In this document: in pieces, positions 47,270-57,416 of the stretch
Position numbering within the stretch: the stretch's first letter is position 1
How the letters are laid out: each line of letters begins with the position of its first letter
Source of the DNA: Clostridia bacterium
GTDB lineage: Bacteria > Bacillota > Clostridia > Saccharofermentanales > UBA5734
Assembly (NCBI GenBank): GCA_009928985.1
Contig: SABL01000003.1
Coordinates: 1-57,466, forward strand
Length of the DNA: 57,466 nucleotides
Direction: 5' to 3'
The notes under the pieces: generated by a model
What the model was told of the DNA's origin: nothing
The model's input: only the letters and a program-made list of their open reading frames with translations
The model's database searches: none
Made by a program: the position numbers and the translations under genes

Positions 47270-47818
47270 CTATACTCTTGTCTGAGACCTTCCAGCCGAA
47301 AATGACTCGTTCTGCAGCAAGAGCCAGTCCTTGATCGCCGTGGCGATCTGCTGGGCTGACAATCCTGCGGTCGGTTGGATCTTATCGGCATAGCGCTCAT
47401 AGAGTGGACGCCGGATGCGGTAGATATCCCGGATCGACTGGTGTTTTTTGATGACGATGCCGCGAGTCTTGATATTCCAAAGCCGGCGTTCGATCTTGGG
47501 CAACGGGACGTCGAGGTAGACTACAAATCCCAGGGCGCGCAGATGCTGCATCGCAATCTGGTCGAGGACCACACTGCCACCGGTGGCGATGATGTGGTGC
47601 GAGAGGTTCAGGGCGCGCACGACCTGGGCTTCCACCCGGATAAAGGCACCGATGCCCTCCTGGTCGAGGATGGTTTGCAAAGGTTTTTGCCGGCGTTCTT
47701 CGATCAGTTTGTCGGTATCGACGAAAGCCCAGCCCAAAAGACCGGCCAGAATCCGGCCGACGGTGCTTTTGCCACTGCCTGGCATGCCGATCAAGATGAG
47801 GTTGCTGCTTGGGTCCAT
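47270..47818 (-). CDS. aroK: Shikimate kinase
   Basis: NLILIGMPGSGKSTVGRILAGLLGWAFVDTDKLIE, IIATGGSVVL, RRPLYERYAD. ATG at 47818. Confidence 0.92.
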   Translation of the reverse strand: MDPSSNLILIGMPGSGKSTVGRILAGLLGWAFVDTDKLIEERRQKPLQTILDQEGIGAFIRVEAQVVRALNLSHHIIATGGSVVLDQIAMQHLRALGFVVYLDVPLPKIERRLWNIKTRGIVIKKHQSIRDIYRIRRPLYERYADKIQPTAGLSAQQIATAIKDWLLLQNESFSAGRSQTRV

Positions 47819-47860
47819 GCCGGTATTATACAGCAGGACCACAAGATTTGGGGAAAAGAC

Positions 47861-48961
47861 ATGAATGAATCGAACCACAGGCGAGATAAAATCCTGATCG
47901 TAGACAGCAGCCCGGATGCAATCCGCTCCCTGGCTGGAGCTTTGCCGTCCCGATTTACAAAACTGATAGCGACCAGTGGTGCCAAGGCCTTTGATTTGCT
48001 GGCTGCCGCCGAAGATTTGCCCAGCTTGATCTTGCTGGAAACACTCATGCCTCAGATGGATGGATATGAGATCTGCAGTCTGCTCAAGGCTGATGACCGC
48101 TACCGGGAAATCCCTGTCATTTTCATTTCCAGCAAGAATGAGATCAGGGAAAAGATCGAAGGATTGCAGCGGGGTGCAGTCGATTTCATCACCAAACCCT
48201 TCGATCCCGGCGAGGTAATGTCGCGGGTCGATGTCCATCTCAAGATCTTCAATCTGCAGCAGGAACTCACGCGACGCCAGCACGATCTGGAAGACCTGGT
48301 CGAAGCCAAGGCTAAAGAAGTGACCGAGATGCAGCTGGCGACCATATTTGCCCTCGTCCGCCTGACCGATCGCCGCGATGACAAGATCGGGGGGCACCTC
48401 GAGCGCACCCAGAGGATCTGCGCCAGCCTGGCCAGGAAACTAAGTGAATCCCCCCGGTTCCAGAACCAGATCGACGAGGCTTTCATGGATAACCTGTTCA
48501 AAGCAGCCCCTCTGCACGATATCGGCAAAGTTGGCATACCGGACCATATTTACCTCAAGCCAGGTCGCCTCACCCCGGAAGAATTTGCCACCATGCAGCA
48601 GCATACTTTGGTCGGTGCCCAGACCCTGGCCAAAGTTCTGGAGAAATTTCCCGACAACCAGCTGATCCACACGGGGGTTGAAATTGCCCGCTACCATCAT
48701 GAACGCTGGGACGGTCAGGGATATCCCGAGGGTCTTGCGGGTGAGGCTATTCCATTGAGCGCCCGGATCATGGCGGTGGCGGATGTCTTTGATGCCTTGC
48801 GCATGCTACGGCCTTATAAGAAACCGATGCCGCACAAAGACAGCGTTGTGGTCATCCGTGAAGGCCGCGGCAGCCATTTCGATCCAGATGTCGTCGATGC
48901 TTTCCTGGCAGTCGAATCAGATCTGGAGAAACTCTACCCAGCCGCGGGCTGGCATGCCTAG
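47861..48961 (+). CDS. Response regulator with HD-GYP domain, atypical receiver
   Basis: Receiver ILIVDSSPDAIR...SLILLETLMPQMDGYEI; HD-GYP HDIGKVGIPDHI, HHERWDGQGYPEGL. Confidence 0.93.
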   Translation: MNESNHRRDKILIVDSSPDAIRSLAGALPSRFTKLIATSGAKAFDLLAAAEDLPSLILLETLMPQMDGYEICSLLKADDRYREIPVIFISSKNEIREKIEGLQRGAVDFITKPFDPGEVMSRVDVHLKIFNLQQELTRRQHDLEDLVEAKAKEVTEMQLATIFALVRLTDRRDDKIGGHLERTQRICASLARKLSESPRFQNQIDEAFMDNLFKAAPLHDIGKVGIPDHIYLKPGRLTPEEFATMQQHTLVGAQTLAKVLEKFPDNQLIHTGVEIARYHHERWDGQGYPEGLAGEAIPLSARIMAVADVFDALRMLRPYKKPMPHKDSVVVIREGRGSHFDPDVVDAFLAVESDLEKLYPAAGWHA

Positions 48962-49047
48962 CCCGCGGCTGGAAAGATCAAGCAGGTACGGAGGGTCGGC
49001 ACGAGAACTGCCACCCTTGCTGATATCCCATAACTGGAGCGATCATC

Positions 49048-51732
49048 ATGGGCAAAGAACGCGTTTTTAATCAAGTCCTTGATTCCATCCCCGACCTGGT
49101 GTTCTACAAAGACCTCCAGGGCGTTTATCTGGGCTGCAATCGAGCATTTGCCGCATTCATCGGGTGCGACATCCTTGACGTCGTGGGCCAGACGGATCAT
49201 GACCTGTTCCCATCCGATTTGGCCCAGACTTTTGTTTCATTTGACCAGGCCATGCTGGCATCAGGCGACCCGCAATACAATCAGGAGTGGACCACGTTTC
49301 CTGATGGCCACCGGGTTCTGTATGACACACTCAAAGCCCCGATGCGCGACCGTGAAGGCCATTTACTGGGGATCTTGGGCATTGCCCGCGACATCACCAG
49401 CCAGGAGCTTGTCAAGCAAGAGCTCAAGACGACCCTGGCCAATTTCAGAACGTTCATCGAAACCATCGACGACATGATTTTCATCACGGACCTCAATGGC
49501 CGTGCCCTCTACATCAACCCAGCAGTAACCACCAAGCTGGGGCTGTCTTTGGCAGACCTCCAGGACATGCACCTGCTCGATGTTCATCCACCGGAATTGC
49601 GAGAGACGGCCGAGCAGATCTTCGCCGAGATGCTGGCCGGGCTAACAGAAGTCTGCCCGCTGCCTCTGGCCAGGAAAGATGGTGTGCGCGTCCCGGTAGA
49701 GACCCGCGTGTGGATGGGCCGCTGGGACAACCAGGACTGCCTCTTTGGCATTTGCAAAGACCTCAGCGGCGAACAGGAGGCCCTGCAGCGCTTTAACAAG
49801 ATTTTCCAGGTTAATCCAACGCCGATGATGATCACCACCATCCCCGAGGGCAGGATCCTCGATGTCAACGATGCCTTCATTGCCACGTTTGGTTACCGGC
49901 GGCTCGAGGCAATTGGTTGCCTGGTGTCGGAGCTGAGTTTTTTCACAACCGAGGAAGATGCCGACCGAGCCCAGGCGTATCTGTCGTCTGCTGAGCCTCT
50001 GATCCAGTATGAAATGTCTGTCAGGACCCGGTCAAACCAGATCCTGGTGGGCCAGATTTCCGGCGAGATCGTCAAAACACAATCAGAGGACCTGCGTCTG
50101 ACGGTGATGAATGACTTGACAGCGATCAAAAAGGCCGAAGAGAGTCTGCGCTACCAGGCCCAGTTCCACAACATGCTGATGAAAATCGCCACCGAGTACA
50201 TCAACGTGCCGCTGGATCATGTCTCTGATGCCATCAACAATGCCCTGCGCGAGATTGGGTTGTTTGTCGATGCGGATCGTGTTTATATTTTCGATTATGA
50301 TTTCCGGCGCCAGACCTGTTCCAATACCTATGAATGGTGCAACACGGACATCAATCCGGAGATTGACAATCTCCAGGAAGTCCCCCTGGCCGAAATCCCG
50401 GACTGGGCCAATGCCCATAAGAATGGCGTCAAAATGCAGATCGACGATGTCCTGGCGTTGCCAGCGGACAATGGAGTGCGCCAGATCCTGGAACCTCAGT
50501 CAGTCAAAAGCTTCCTGACACTGCCGCTCATGGCTGGCAATGACTGCATTGGCTTTGTCGGGTTTGATTCCTGCCGCCATGTCCGGATCTACAACAGAGA
50601 CGAAATCGGCCTGCTCACCTTGTTTTGCGAGATGCTCGTCAACATGCGCAACCGCCAGGAGCAGCAGCTGCGCCTGAAAAAAACCAAGGAGCAGGCCGAG
50701 ATGGCCAGCCGCTCGAAAAGCCAGTTCCTGGCCAACATGAGCCATGAAATCCGCACACCGCTCAATGCGGTCATGGGCTACCTTCAGCTCCTTGAGCAAC
50801 AGGAAGCTGATCCGGACAAAAGGCAGCTGATCGCCCGGATGTCTGACTCAGCCGATTCCTTGCTCAAGGTCATCAATGACATCCTGGATGTCTCGAAAAT
50901 CGAAGCCGGCAAGCTCCAGCTGGAACAGATCCCGTTCAACCTCGTGAAAACCCTGGAGACGATTGCCGAGCCCTTTGCCTTCGCCGCCCGGGGAAAAGGC
51001 CTCGACTTTTCCCTGGAAATATCCGATAACCTTCCCCGCGAGGTTCTGGGCGATCCCCTGCGCCTGCGCCAGATCGTCAATAATCTGTGCAGCAATGCCG
51101 TCAAATTTACGTTCTCTGGATTCGTCCGGGTAAAGGCTTATCTGTCTGGCCGGACAGATGAGTCCGCGATGGTTGAACTGTCCGTTGCCGATTCTGGACC
51201 TGGCGTCGCTCCGGATTTTCTAGCAAATATTTTCGAGCCATTCGCCCAGGAAGACAGCACTCTGCCGCGCCGCTTTGGTGGCACCGGTCTGGGCTTGTCG
51301 ATCAGCCACGAGCTGGCCCAGCTGATGCAAGGCCAGCTGCACGTTGAGAGCGAGCAGGGGAGGGGCAGTGTCTTCACCTTGTCACTTCCCTTGGCCATTA
51401 GCAGAATCAGACCGGCCCAAGCCAGCCCAGGTATCCCGGCCGATCCGGACATCACACCGCGCCGCCCCGTCAAGGCTGAGAACACGCCGTTCTGGCTGAC
51501 CCGCCACCAGTGGCAGACCTTTCTGAACCGAGAATACCAGCTCCTGGACCAAGGAGATTTTCAGGCGGCTGACGAGCTTTCGCGCATTGTTGAGGGGCGG
51601 GATTTTGAAGAATTGGATGATGGGCTCCAGGCGCTGGTGACGGCGACCAACCAATTTGATTTTGATCAGGCGCTCCTTATCGTCCAGGATATGATAAAAT
51701 CATTGGATGGAACAAAACCAGATGTCACCTGA
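49048..51732 (+). CDS. Soluble PAS/GAF sensor histidine kinase
   Basis: Several PAS-like domains, GAF-like region, HisKA MSHEIRTPLNAVMGYLQLL, HATPase FGGTGLGLSISHELAQLM. Confidence 0.92.
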   Translation: MGKERVFNQVLDSIPDLVFYKDLQGVYLGCNRAFAAFIGCDILDVVGQTDHDLFPSDLAQTFVSFDQAMLASGDPQYNQEWTTFPDGHRVLYDTLKAPMRDREGHLLGILGIARDITSQELVKQELKTTLANFRTFIETIDDMIFITDLNGRALYINPAVTTKLGLSLADLQDMHLLDVHPPELRETAEQIFAEMLAGLTEVCPLPLARKDGVRVPVETRVWMGRWDNQDCLFGICKDLSGEQEALQRFNKIFQVNPTPMMITTIPEGRILDVNDAFIATFGYRRLEAIGCLVSELSFFTTEEDADRAQAYLSSAEPLIQYEMSVRTRSNQILVGQISGEIVKTQSEDLRLTVMNDLTAIKKAEESLRYQAQFHNMLMKIATEYINVPLDHVSDAINNALREIGLFVDADRVYIFDYDFRRQTCSNTYEWCNTDINPEIDNLQEVPLAEIPDWANAHKNGVKMQIDDVLALPADNGVRQILEPQSVKSFLTLPLMAGNDCIGFVGFDSCRHVRIYNRDEIGLLTLFCEMLVNMRNRQEQQLRLKKTKEQAEMASRSKSQFLANMSHEIRTPLNAVMGYLQLLEQQEADPDKRQLIARMSDSADSLLKVINDILDVSKIEAGKLQLEQIPFNLVKTLETIAEPFAFAARGKGLDFSLEISDNLPREVLGDPLRLRQIVNNLCSNAVKFTFSGFVRVKAYLSGRTDESAMVELSVADSGPGVAPDFLANIFEPFAQEDSTLPRRFGGTGLGLSISHELAQLMQGQLHVESEQGRGSVFTLSLPLAISRIRPAQASPGIPADPDITPRRPVKAENTPFWLTRHQWQTFLNREYQLLDQGDFQAADELSRIVEGRDFEELDDGLQALVTATNQFDFDQALLIVQDMIKSLDGTKPDVT

Positions 51733-52906
51733 ATCTTTTCCCACGGCCAAGATCCTGATTGTCGACGATTATCCGGGCAATATCGACATCCTTTGCCAGG
51801 CTTTGCCGGAGTCCTATGAGCTCAGGACAGCCCTGAGTGGGCGGGAAGCACTTGATCTGCTCCAGCGGACCACTTTCTTGCCGGACTTGATCTTGCTCGA
51901 TGTCATGATGCCTGACCTTGATGGTTACGAGGTTTGCCGGATCCTGAAACAGGACGCCCGTTTTCGCGAGATTCCAGTCATTTTTGTCAGTGCCGTAGCC
52001 GATGTCCAGAGCAAAATCAATGGACTGAAAATCGGTGGTGTGGATTACATCACCAAACCCTACAATTTCAGGGAAGTCCAGGCCCGGATCGACATCCACT
52101 TGAAATTGCGCCATCTCAACCAGACGGTCACCGAGTCGAACCGCCAGCTTGAGGCTCTGGTCGAAACCAAGATCCAGGCCATTTCAGACACTCAGCTCGA
52201 GCTGATCTTCGCCTTGTCCAATCTGGTCACTTTGCGTGATCCCAGTACTGGCGGACATATCGAGCGTGTCCGTGACGTCATTCAGATTCTGGCGCAAGCA
52301 CTGGCGCAAGATCCTCGTTACAGTGGCCTGGTCGATGCCAGGTATATGGATCAGCTGATCAAGGCCAGCTCTTTGCATGACATCGGCAAAATCAGCGTGC
52401 CTGACCGGATCCTGGGCAAAACCGCCCCGCTCAATGAGCAAGAAGCAGCCATCCTGGCTGAACACACCCAGATCGGCGCCGCCACCCTCGCCGAGGTCTC
52501 TGCCCGCTTTCCCGGCAATTCCTTTATCGACATGGGCATCGACATGACGCACAGCCATCATGAACGCTGGGACGGCACAGGCTATCCTGACGGCCTCAAA
52601 GGCGACGCCATCCCGCTCTCCGCCCAGATCCTGGCACTTGCCGATACCCTCGACTATCGTTATGCCGAAGCACTGGGTGGCAAAGCCTGCCTGTCCCCGA
52701 TTGAAATGGACCAGCCGTTCCCACCTGCGACTGCAGGCAGTGCTGACGCGATCCGGAACGTCCGTGCCTGGATCGAAGCAGAGAAAGGCCGGGCTTTTTC
52801 CTCCTCGCTGGTCGAGACATACCAGACCGTTGCTGACAATATCGAAAACTTGTATATGCCAGCTGGGACGAGTTTTTTGAGACCCAGCCCGATAAAGGAA
52901 ACGTAA
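51722..52906 (+). CDS. Response regulator with HD-GYP domain, canonical receiver
   Basis: ILIVDDYPGN, LILLDVMMPDLDGYEV, HDIGKISVPDRI, HERWDGTGYPDGL. ATG overlaps the kinase stop region. Confidence 0.93.
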   Translation: MSPESFPTAKILIVDDYPGNIDILCQALPESYELRTALSGREALDLLQRTTFLPDLILLDVMMPDLDGYEVCRILKQDARFREIPVIFVSAVADVQSKINGLKIGGVDYITKPYNFREVQARIDIHLKLRHLNQTVTESNRQLEALVETKIQAISDTQLELIFALSNLVTLRDPSTGGHIERVRDVIQILAQALAQDPRYSGLVDARYMDQLIKASSLHDIGKISVPDRILGKTAPLNEQEAAILAEHTQIGAATLAEVSARFPGNSFIDMGIDMTHSHHERWDGTGYPDGLKGDAIPLSAQILALADTLDYRYAEALGGKACLSPIEMDQPFPPATAGSADAIRNVRAWIEAEKGRAFSSSLVETYQTVADNIENLYMPAGTSFLRPSPIKET

Positions 52907-52907
52907 C

Positions 52908-54086
52908 ATGCAAATTGCCGACTCTTTTTCCGCCATGAACCTGTCCGAAGCCATCCACGCCGCCCTGGCCCAGGCCAACATCACGACGCCGACCCCGATC
53001 CAGGCCCAGACCATCCTGTCGATGATCGACTGGTATGACATCATCGGCAAAGCGCCGACCGGCACCGGCAAAACCCTGGCTTTCGGAATCCCGATCATGG
53101 AGCACCTCGATCTGTCGATCCAGGCCCCCCAGGCCCTGATCCTGGCCCCGACACGCGAGCTGGTCCTCCAGATCGTCGAAGAGCTCAAAAAGCTCTCTGC
53201 TTTCATGCCCCATGTCCGTTCAGTCGCCATCTATGGTGGTTCCAGCATCGGACAGCAGATTGAAGCCCTGCGCCAAAACCCCCAGATCATTGTCGCCACC
53301 CCAGGTCGCCTGATCGATCATCTTGGCCGCCGCACCATCCACCTCGACAAGGTCCAGACCGTGGTCCTTGACGAGGCCGACCGCATGCTCGATATGGGTT
53401 TCGTCCGCGATGTGAGAAAAATCCTCGACAAAATGCCCCGCGTCGGCCAGATCGCCATGTTTTCGGCCACCCTTTCCCGGGCCGTCATGGATATTTCCTG
53501 GATCTACCAGCGCGATCCCGTCGAGGTCACCGTCCAGGAGGACGAGGACAACAAGCCGCCGATCACGCAGTACAGCATCAATCTCGGCGGCCATGCCCGG
53601 GTCGAAACCATCGCCCATATTGTCAAGAAATTCCAGTATGAAAAGGTCATGGTATTCTGCAATACCAAGGGGATGGTCCAGGGCGTCGCCAAGCGCCTGA
53701 ACCAGGCTGGCTGCAAAGCCGATTGCATCCATGGCGATATTCGCCAGTCCCAGCGCGAAAAAGTCCTGGCCAGCTTCCGCAAGGGCCATCTGCCGGTCAT
53801 CGTCTGCACCGATGTCGCTGCGCGCGGGATTGACATATTTGGTGTGGACGCAGTCATCAACTATGATGTGCCGCTTGAAAATGAAAACTACACCCACCGC
53901 ATTGGCCGGACCGGCCGGGCGCACCATCCCGGTGTGGCCTATACGTTCTATGCTTTCCTCGACAAGATCCGCCTCGATGAGATCGTGCGCTTCACAAAAA
54001 CGCCGCTGACGCCATTTGACGCCGAGCGGCTGGAACCTTTGGCTGATGCTGTCGTGGATGTGGCAGAGGGCCTGGCTGGCGATTAG
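52908..54086 (+). CDS. DEAD-box RNA helicase
   Basis: APTGTGKTLAFGIP, PTRELVLQI, LDEADRMLDMGF, HRIGRTGRA. Confidence 0.94.
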   Translation: MQIADSFSAMNLSEAIHAALAQANITTPTPIQAQTILSMIDWYDIIGKAPTGTGKTLAFGIPIMEHLDLSIQAPQALILAPTRELVLQIVEELKKLSAFMPHVRSVAIYGGSSIGQQIEALRQNPQIIVATPGRLIDHLGRRTIHLDKVQTVVLDEADRMLDMGFVRDVRKILDKMPRVGQIAMFSATLSRAVMDISWIYQRDPVEVTVQEDEDNKPPITQYSINLGGHARVETIAHIVKKFQYEKVMVFCNTKGMVQGVAKRLNQAGCKADCIHGDIRQSQREKVLASFRKGHLPVIVCTDVAARGIDIFGVDAVINYDVPLENENYTHRIGRTGRAHHPGVAYTFYAFLDKIRLDEIVRFTKTPLTPFDAERLEPLADAVVDVAEGLAGD

Positions 54087-55114
54087 CGGCGAGGTGACCG
54101 GTAGACAAACTCCCGCTGGGCAAAGAAGCTCAGCACATACAGCAGCCCGTCACCGACGATTTTCGCGATCAGGAGCGGCCAGCCCAGGACTTGGCTGAAC
54201 AATCGGATCAAGCTATAGCTTTCACAGCATGATGATCGAAGCCATCACATAACAACGGGCCAGTGCCTGACGGTGGTGGCTGCCCCGCGCAAAAACCAGT
54301 TTGTGGTTGAGGAAATAGTTAACCATGGAACTGACGATGCGTGCAGCAATGACCGTTGCCAGCAGATACCCCGTAATCACGCGCGACAAGCCATAGAAAA
54401 TGCCAAGATCGATCAGGCCGGCCGTCGAAACGAGGCAATGAAACGCAGCAGCAGGCCATAGATTTTCAGTGAGTCCCGGACTGGATTAAAATGCGATGAC
54501 CGGTTCTCTTCAATGTAGATCGTTTCGATTGGCACTTGAGAGACTTTGATCCCGTGCGTGCGGATCGCCAGGAGCTGGTTCATATCGCACTCGTATTGTT
54601 CACCCTTTAATTGCAGAAAGAGGCGCAGATGTCTGGCTGGCAGACCTCTCAGGCCTGTCTGCGTGTCGCGGATATCGATTCCGTTGATCGCCGCATAGAC
54701 CAGCCGCGTCAGGCGGTTGCCAAACTTGCTGCGGAGGGGCACGTCATCGGTGAATTCACGCACGCACAGAACCAATGCATCCGGATCCAGTGCCATGGCC
54801 TGGACGATTTTCCGGATGTCCTGTGGTTAGTGCTGGCCATCTGCATCCGCCGTGATGACACCATCATCCCCCAGTCCATGTTCCAGGATGTAATTCAAGC
54901 CGGACTTCAACGCCCGCCCCTTGCCCAAGTTCACCACATGCTTGACCACCGGTACGTTCAGCTTCCGGACCTCGGCAAACAAAGCCGCCGATCGACCCTC
55001 GCCGCCATCATCCACAACCACAATCCGCTCCAGCCCGGCCGCGCGCAAATCACGCACCAAAGCCACCAGCTTGTCATCAGGTCGATATGCAGGAATAAGC
55101 ACACAAGGTTGCAT
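54083..55114 (-). pseudogene. GT2 glycosyltransferase-GtrA fusion, disrupted by one in-frame stop and two frameshifts
   Basis: 55114->: MQPCVLIPAYRPDDKL...ITADADGQH*PQDIRKIVQAMALDPDALVLCVREF...RFIASF / (shift) VSTAGLIDLGIFYGLSRVITGYLLATVIAARIVSSMVNYFLNHKLVFARGSHHRQALARCYVMASIIM / (shift) SLIRLFSQVLGWPLLIAKIVGDGLLYVLSFFAQREFVYRSPRR*. Confidence 0.85.
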
Positions 55115-55125
55115 TAAAAGTCCTC

Positions 55126-55162
55126 TTTGCCGAAAAAGGGACCCCGTCCCTTTTTCGGCAAA
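55126..55162. repeat. Dispersed palindromic repeat, copy 2
   Basis: TTTGCCGAAAAAGGGAC-CCC-GTCCCTTTTTCGGCAAA, 17-bp arms. Confidence 0.92.
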
Positions 55163-55213
55163 AATGAAAGCTTGACACGCGCAGATTGTAATAAATCACG
55201 TTATTCGATAAAA

Positions 55214-55242
55214 GTGCCGAAAATCGGACCCCGTCCCTTTTT
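55214..55242. repeat. Degenerate palindromic repeat, copy 3
   Basis: AGTGCCGAAAATCGGACCCCGTCCCTTTTTG: same core, one arm decayed. Confidence 0.7.
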
Positions 55243-55243
55243 G

Positions 55244-57070
55244 TTATTTTTGCTTCTCGGCGCGCACGGGGCGGCTGCCGATCTTGCGGCCGGTGAGGTT
55301 TTTGACGACCTCATCCGCGGCTTCCCTGGGGACGTCGACGAAGGTGTAGCGGCCGTAGATGGCGATGGCACCGATCTGCTTGCCAGTGAGGGAAGAGTGG
55401 GAGCAGACGGCTTTGACGATGTGCTGCGGCAGGACGTTGTCGTCAGAACCGACGTTGAGGAACAAGCGCGACATGCCGGCTTCGATTTTCTTGCCGCCGC
55501 GACTTTTTTTGTCATTGGCGTCGAACTTGCCCTTTTTCCCGCCCGCACGGTCGTCGTCGGCAACGAAAAAACCGGCTCGGCTGTTGTTGTAGCTCGACTG
55601 GTAGCGGTTGTTGCGGGCGATGTGTTCGAGATAGGGCACCACTGGCTCGATTTCCTCGGCCTGGTGGAATTGCTCGCCCATCGATAGGCGGAGCAGGGCT
55701 GCCGCCAGATCCGCCGTGGTGTAGAAAGAATCTGCCGGGCTTTCAACATTGAGGTCCTGGAGATATTGCTCAACTGCCTCGATATAATAAGCCAGGTCGT
55801 CGGCGCCGAGGCTGTCCTTGAGACCCTTGAGGATCGAGCTCACCCGGCTCTGCGTCACCTCGGTCAGGCTCGGCGGCTGGGCACAGACAATATTGGCCTT
55901 GGCATAATGCTGGATATTTTTCAGTTCAATAATTTCGCGGCCGACGACAAATGTGTAGGCCTTGCCCGAACGGCCGGCACGGCCTGTGCGGCCGATGCGA
56001 TGCACGTAATATTCCTCGTCCTGGGGCAGGTCGTAATTGATGACAACTTCAATATCGTCAACATCGATGCCGCGCGCAGCGACATCCGTGGCCACCAGCA
56101 AATCAACTTCGCCCGAGCGGAACCGGTTCATGACCCGCGTCCGGAGCGGCTGCTTCATGTCGCCATGCAGGGCCTCGGCCGCATAGCCGCGTGTGGCCAG
56201 TTTTTCGCAGACTTCATCGACTTTGCGCTTGGTGTTGCAAAAAACCAGCGCCAGCTTGATCCGTTCCGATTCGATCAGGCGGCACAACACCTCAAGCTTG
56301 TTTGATTCGCGGACTTCGATGTAGAACTGGCTGATGTTCTCAACCGCCAGCTGCTTCGGCGCGATCCGGACATGGACCGGGTCATGCAAATACTTCTGCG
56401 TCAGCTCGAGGATTGATTTCGGCATCGTCGCAGAAAAGAAGACCTTCTGGATCTCGGTTGGCGTCGACTCCAGGATCGTGTCGATGTCTTCCTTGAAACC
56501 CATGTTGAGCATTTCATCGGCTTCATCGAGGATGATCCCGGAAATGCTGTCCAGGCGCAGCGTCTTGCGGCGCATGTGGTCCATGACCCGGCCTGGTGTG
56601 CCAACGATGATCTGCGGCCGCTTTTTCAGGGCCAGGATCTGGCGGTCGATCGGCTGGCCGCCATAAACGGCCAGGATCCGGATGCCTTCCTTGTATTTGG
56701 CGACTTCGTGCATTTCATCAGCGATCTGGATCGCCAGCTCACGTGTCGGTGCCAAGATCAAAAACTGGACTCGGCTATCGTCGCGGTCCACCCGTTCAAT
56801 GACCGGAATACCAAAGGCACATGTCTTGCCCGTGCCGGTCTGGGCCTGGCCCAGCATATCCACGCCACCCAGGATATGGGGGATCGACTCGCTCTGGATC
56901 GGTGTTGCCTCCTCAAAGCCCATATCCGCAACTGCGCGCTGGATTTCGTACGATAAAGGTAAATCTTTAAAAGCTACTGTGTTCAAACTAACTCGACTTT
57001 CTCTGGGCAAAAGGCCTGCCCGCCGCCATTTTGCAATTTTAGCCCAGAGAATCTCAACGCTCCTGAGCAC
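55244..57070 (-). CDS. DEAD-box RNA helicase (DeaD/CsdA-like) with C-terminal DbpA-like RNA-binding domain
   Basis: AQTGTGKTCAFGIPVIERV, PTRELAIQIADEM, LDEADEMLNMGF, HRIGRTGRAGRSG. Start uncertain: the true start may lie near 56986 (TTG), giving ...LNTVAFKDLPLSYEIQ. Confidence 0.92.
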   Translation of the reverse strand: MLRSVEILWAKIAKWRRAGLLPRESRVSLNTVAFKDLPLSYEIQRAVADMGFEEATPIQSESIPHILGGVDMLGQAQTGTGKTCAFGIPVIERVDRDDSRVQFLILAPTRELAIQIADEMHEVAKYKEGIRILAVYGGQPIDRQILALKKRPQIIVGTPGRVMDHMRRKTLRLDSISGIILDEADEMLNMGFKEDIDTILESTPTEIQKVFFSATMPKSILELTQKYLHDPVHVRIAPKQLAVENISQFYIEVRESNKLEVLCRLIESERIKLALVFCNTKRKVDEVCEKLATRGYAAEALHGDMKQPLRTRVMNRFRSGEVDLLVATDVAARGIDVDDIEVVINYDLPQDEEYYVHRIGRTGRAGRSGKAYTFVVGREIIELKNIQHYAKANIVCAQPPSLTEVTQSRVSSILKGLKDSLGADDLAYYIEAVEQYLQDLNVESPADSFYTTADLAAALLRLSMGEQFHQAEEIEPVVPYLEHIARNNRYQSSYNNSRAGFFVADDDRAGGKKGKFDANDKKSRGGKKIEAGMSRLFLNVGSDDNVLPQHIVKAVCSHSSLTGKQIGAIAIYGRYTFVDVPREAADEVVKNLTGRKIGSRPVRAEKQK

Positions 57071-57416
57071 ACCGCATCATTTGTCAATAAAATCGATCAA
57101 GAATAGCATAAAACAAACCGCTTGTCGAGCAAGTCGCAAAAAAGGCTCTTTGCTTATTACCGTGAAAAATCTGTAAAAAATCAGCTGATTCATCCAAGAG
57201 TGGTCCGGTGGGCAGCCAAGATTTGTGAAGCACCCAGGCTGGCTGCAAGTCTGGCACATTTTCCAGAAACTGGGCCTGACTTCGCGCCAAGTCCGGCACC
57301 CTGGTAGGAATTTTCCGTAAACAGGGTCGGCGCACCAAAACGGCAACAACTCCGGGAGGTGCGAAGTCGACTGCGGCTGTAAGCTTTGCTGATCTGCGAC
57401 TGGACTTTCCCCAAAG

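Noticed and set aside
47818-48397. N-terminal part of the 375-aa ORF containing aroK
   Set aside because: Antisense extension of the frame; shikimate kinase starts at the ATG at 47818.
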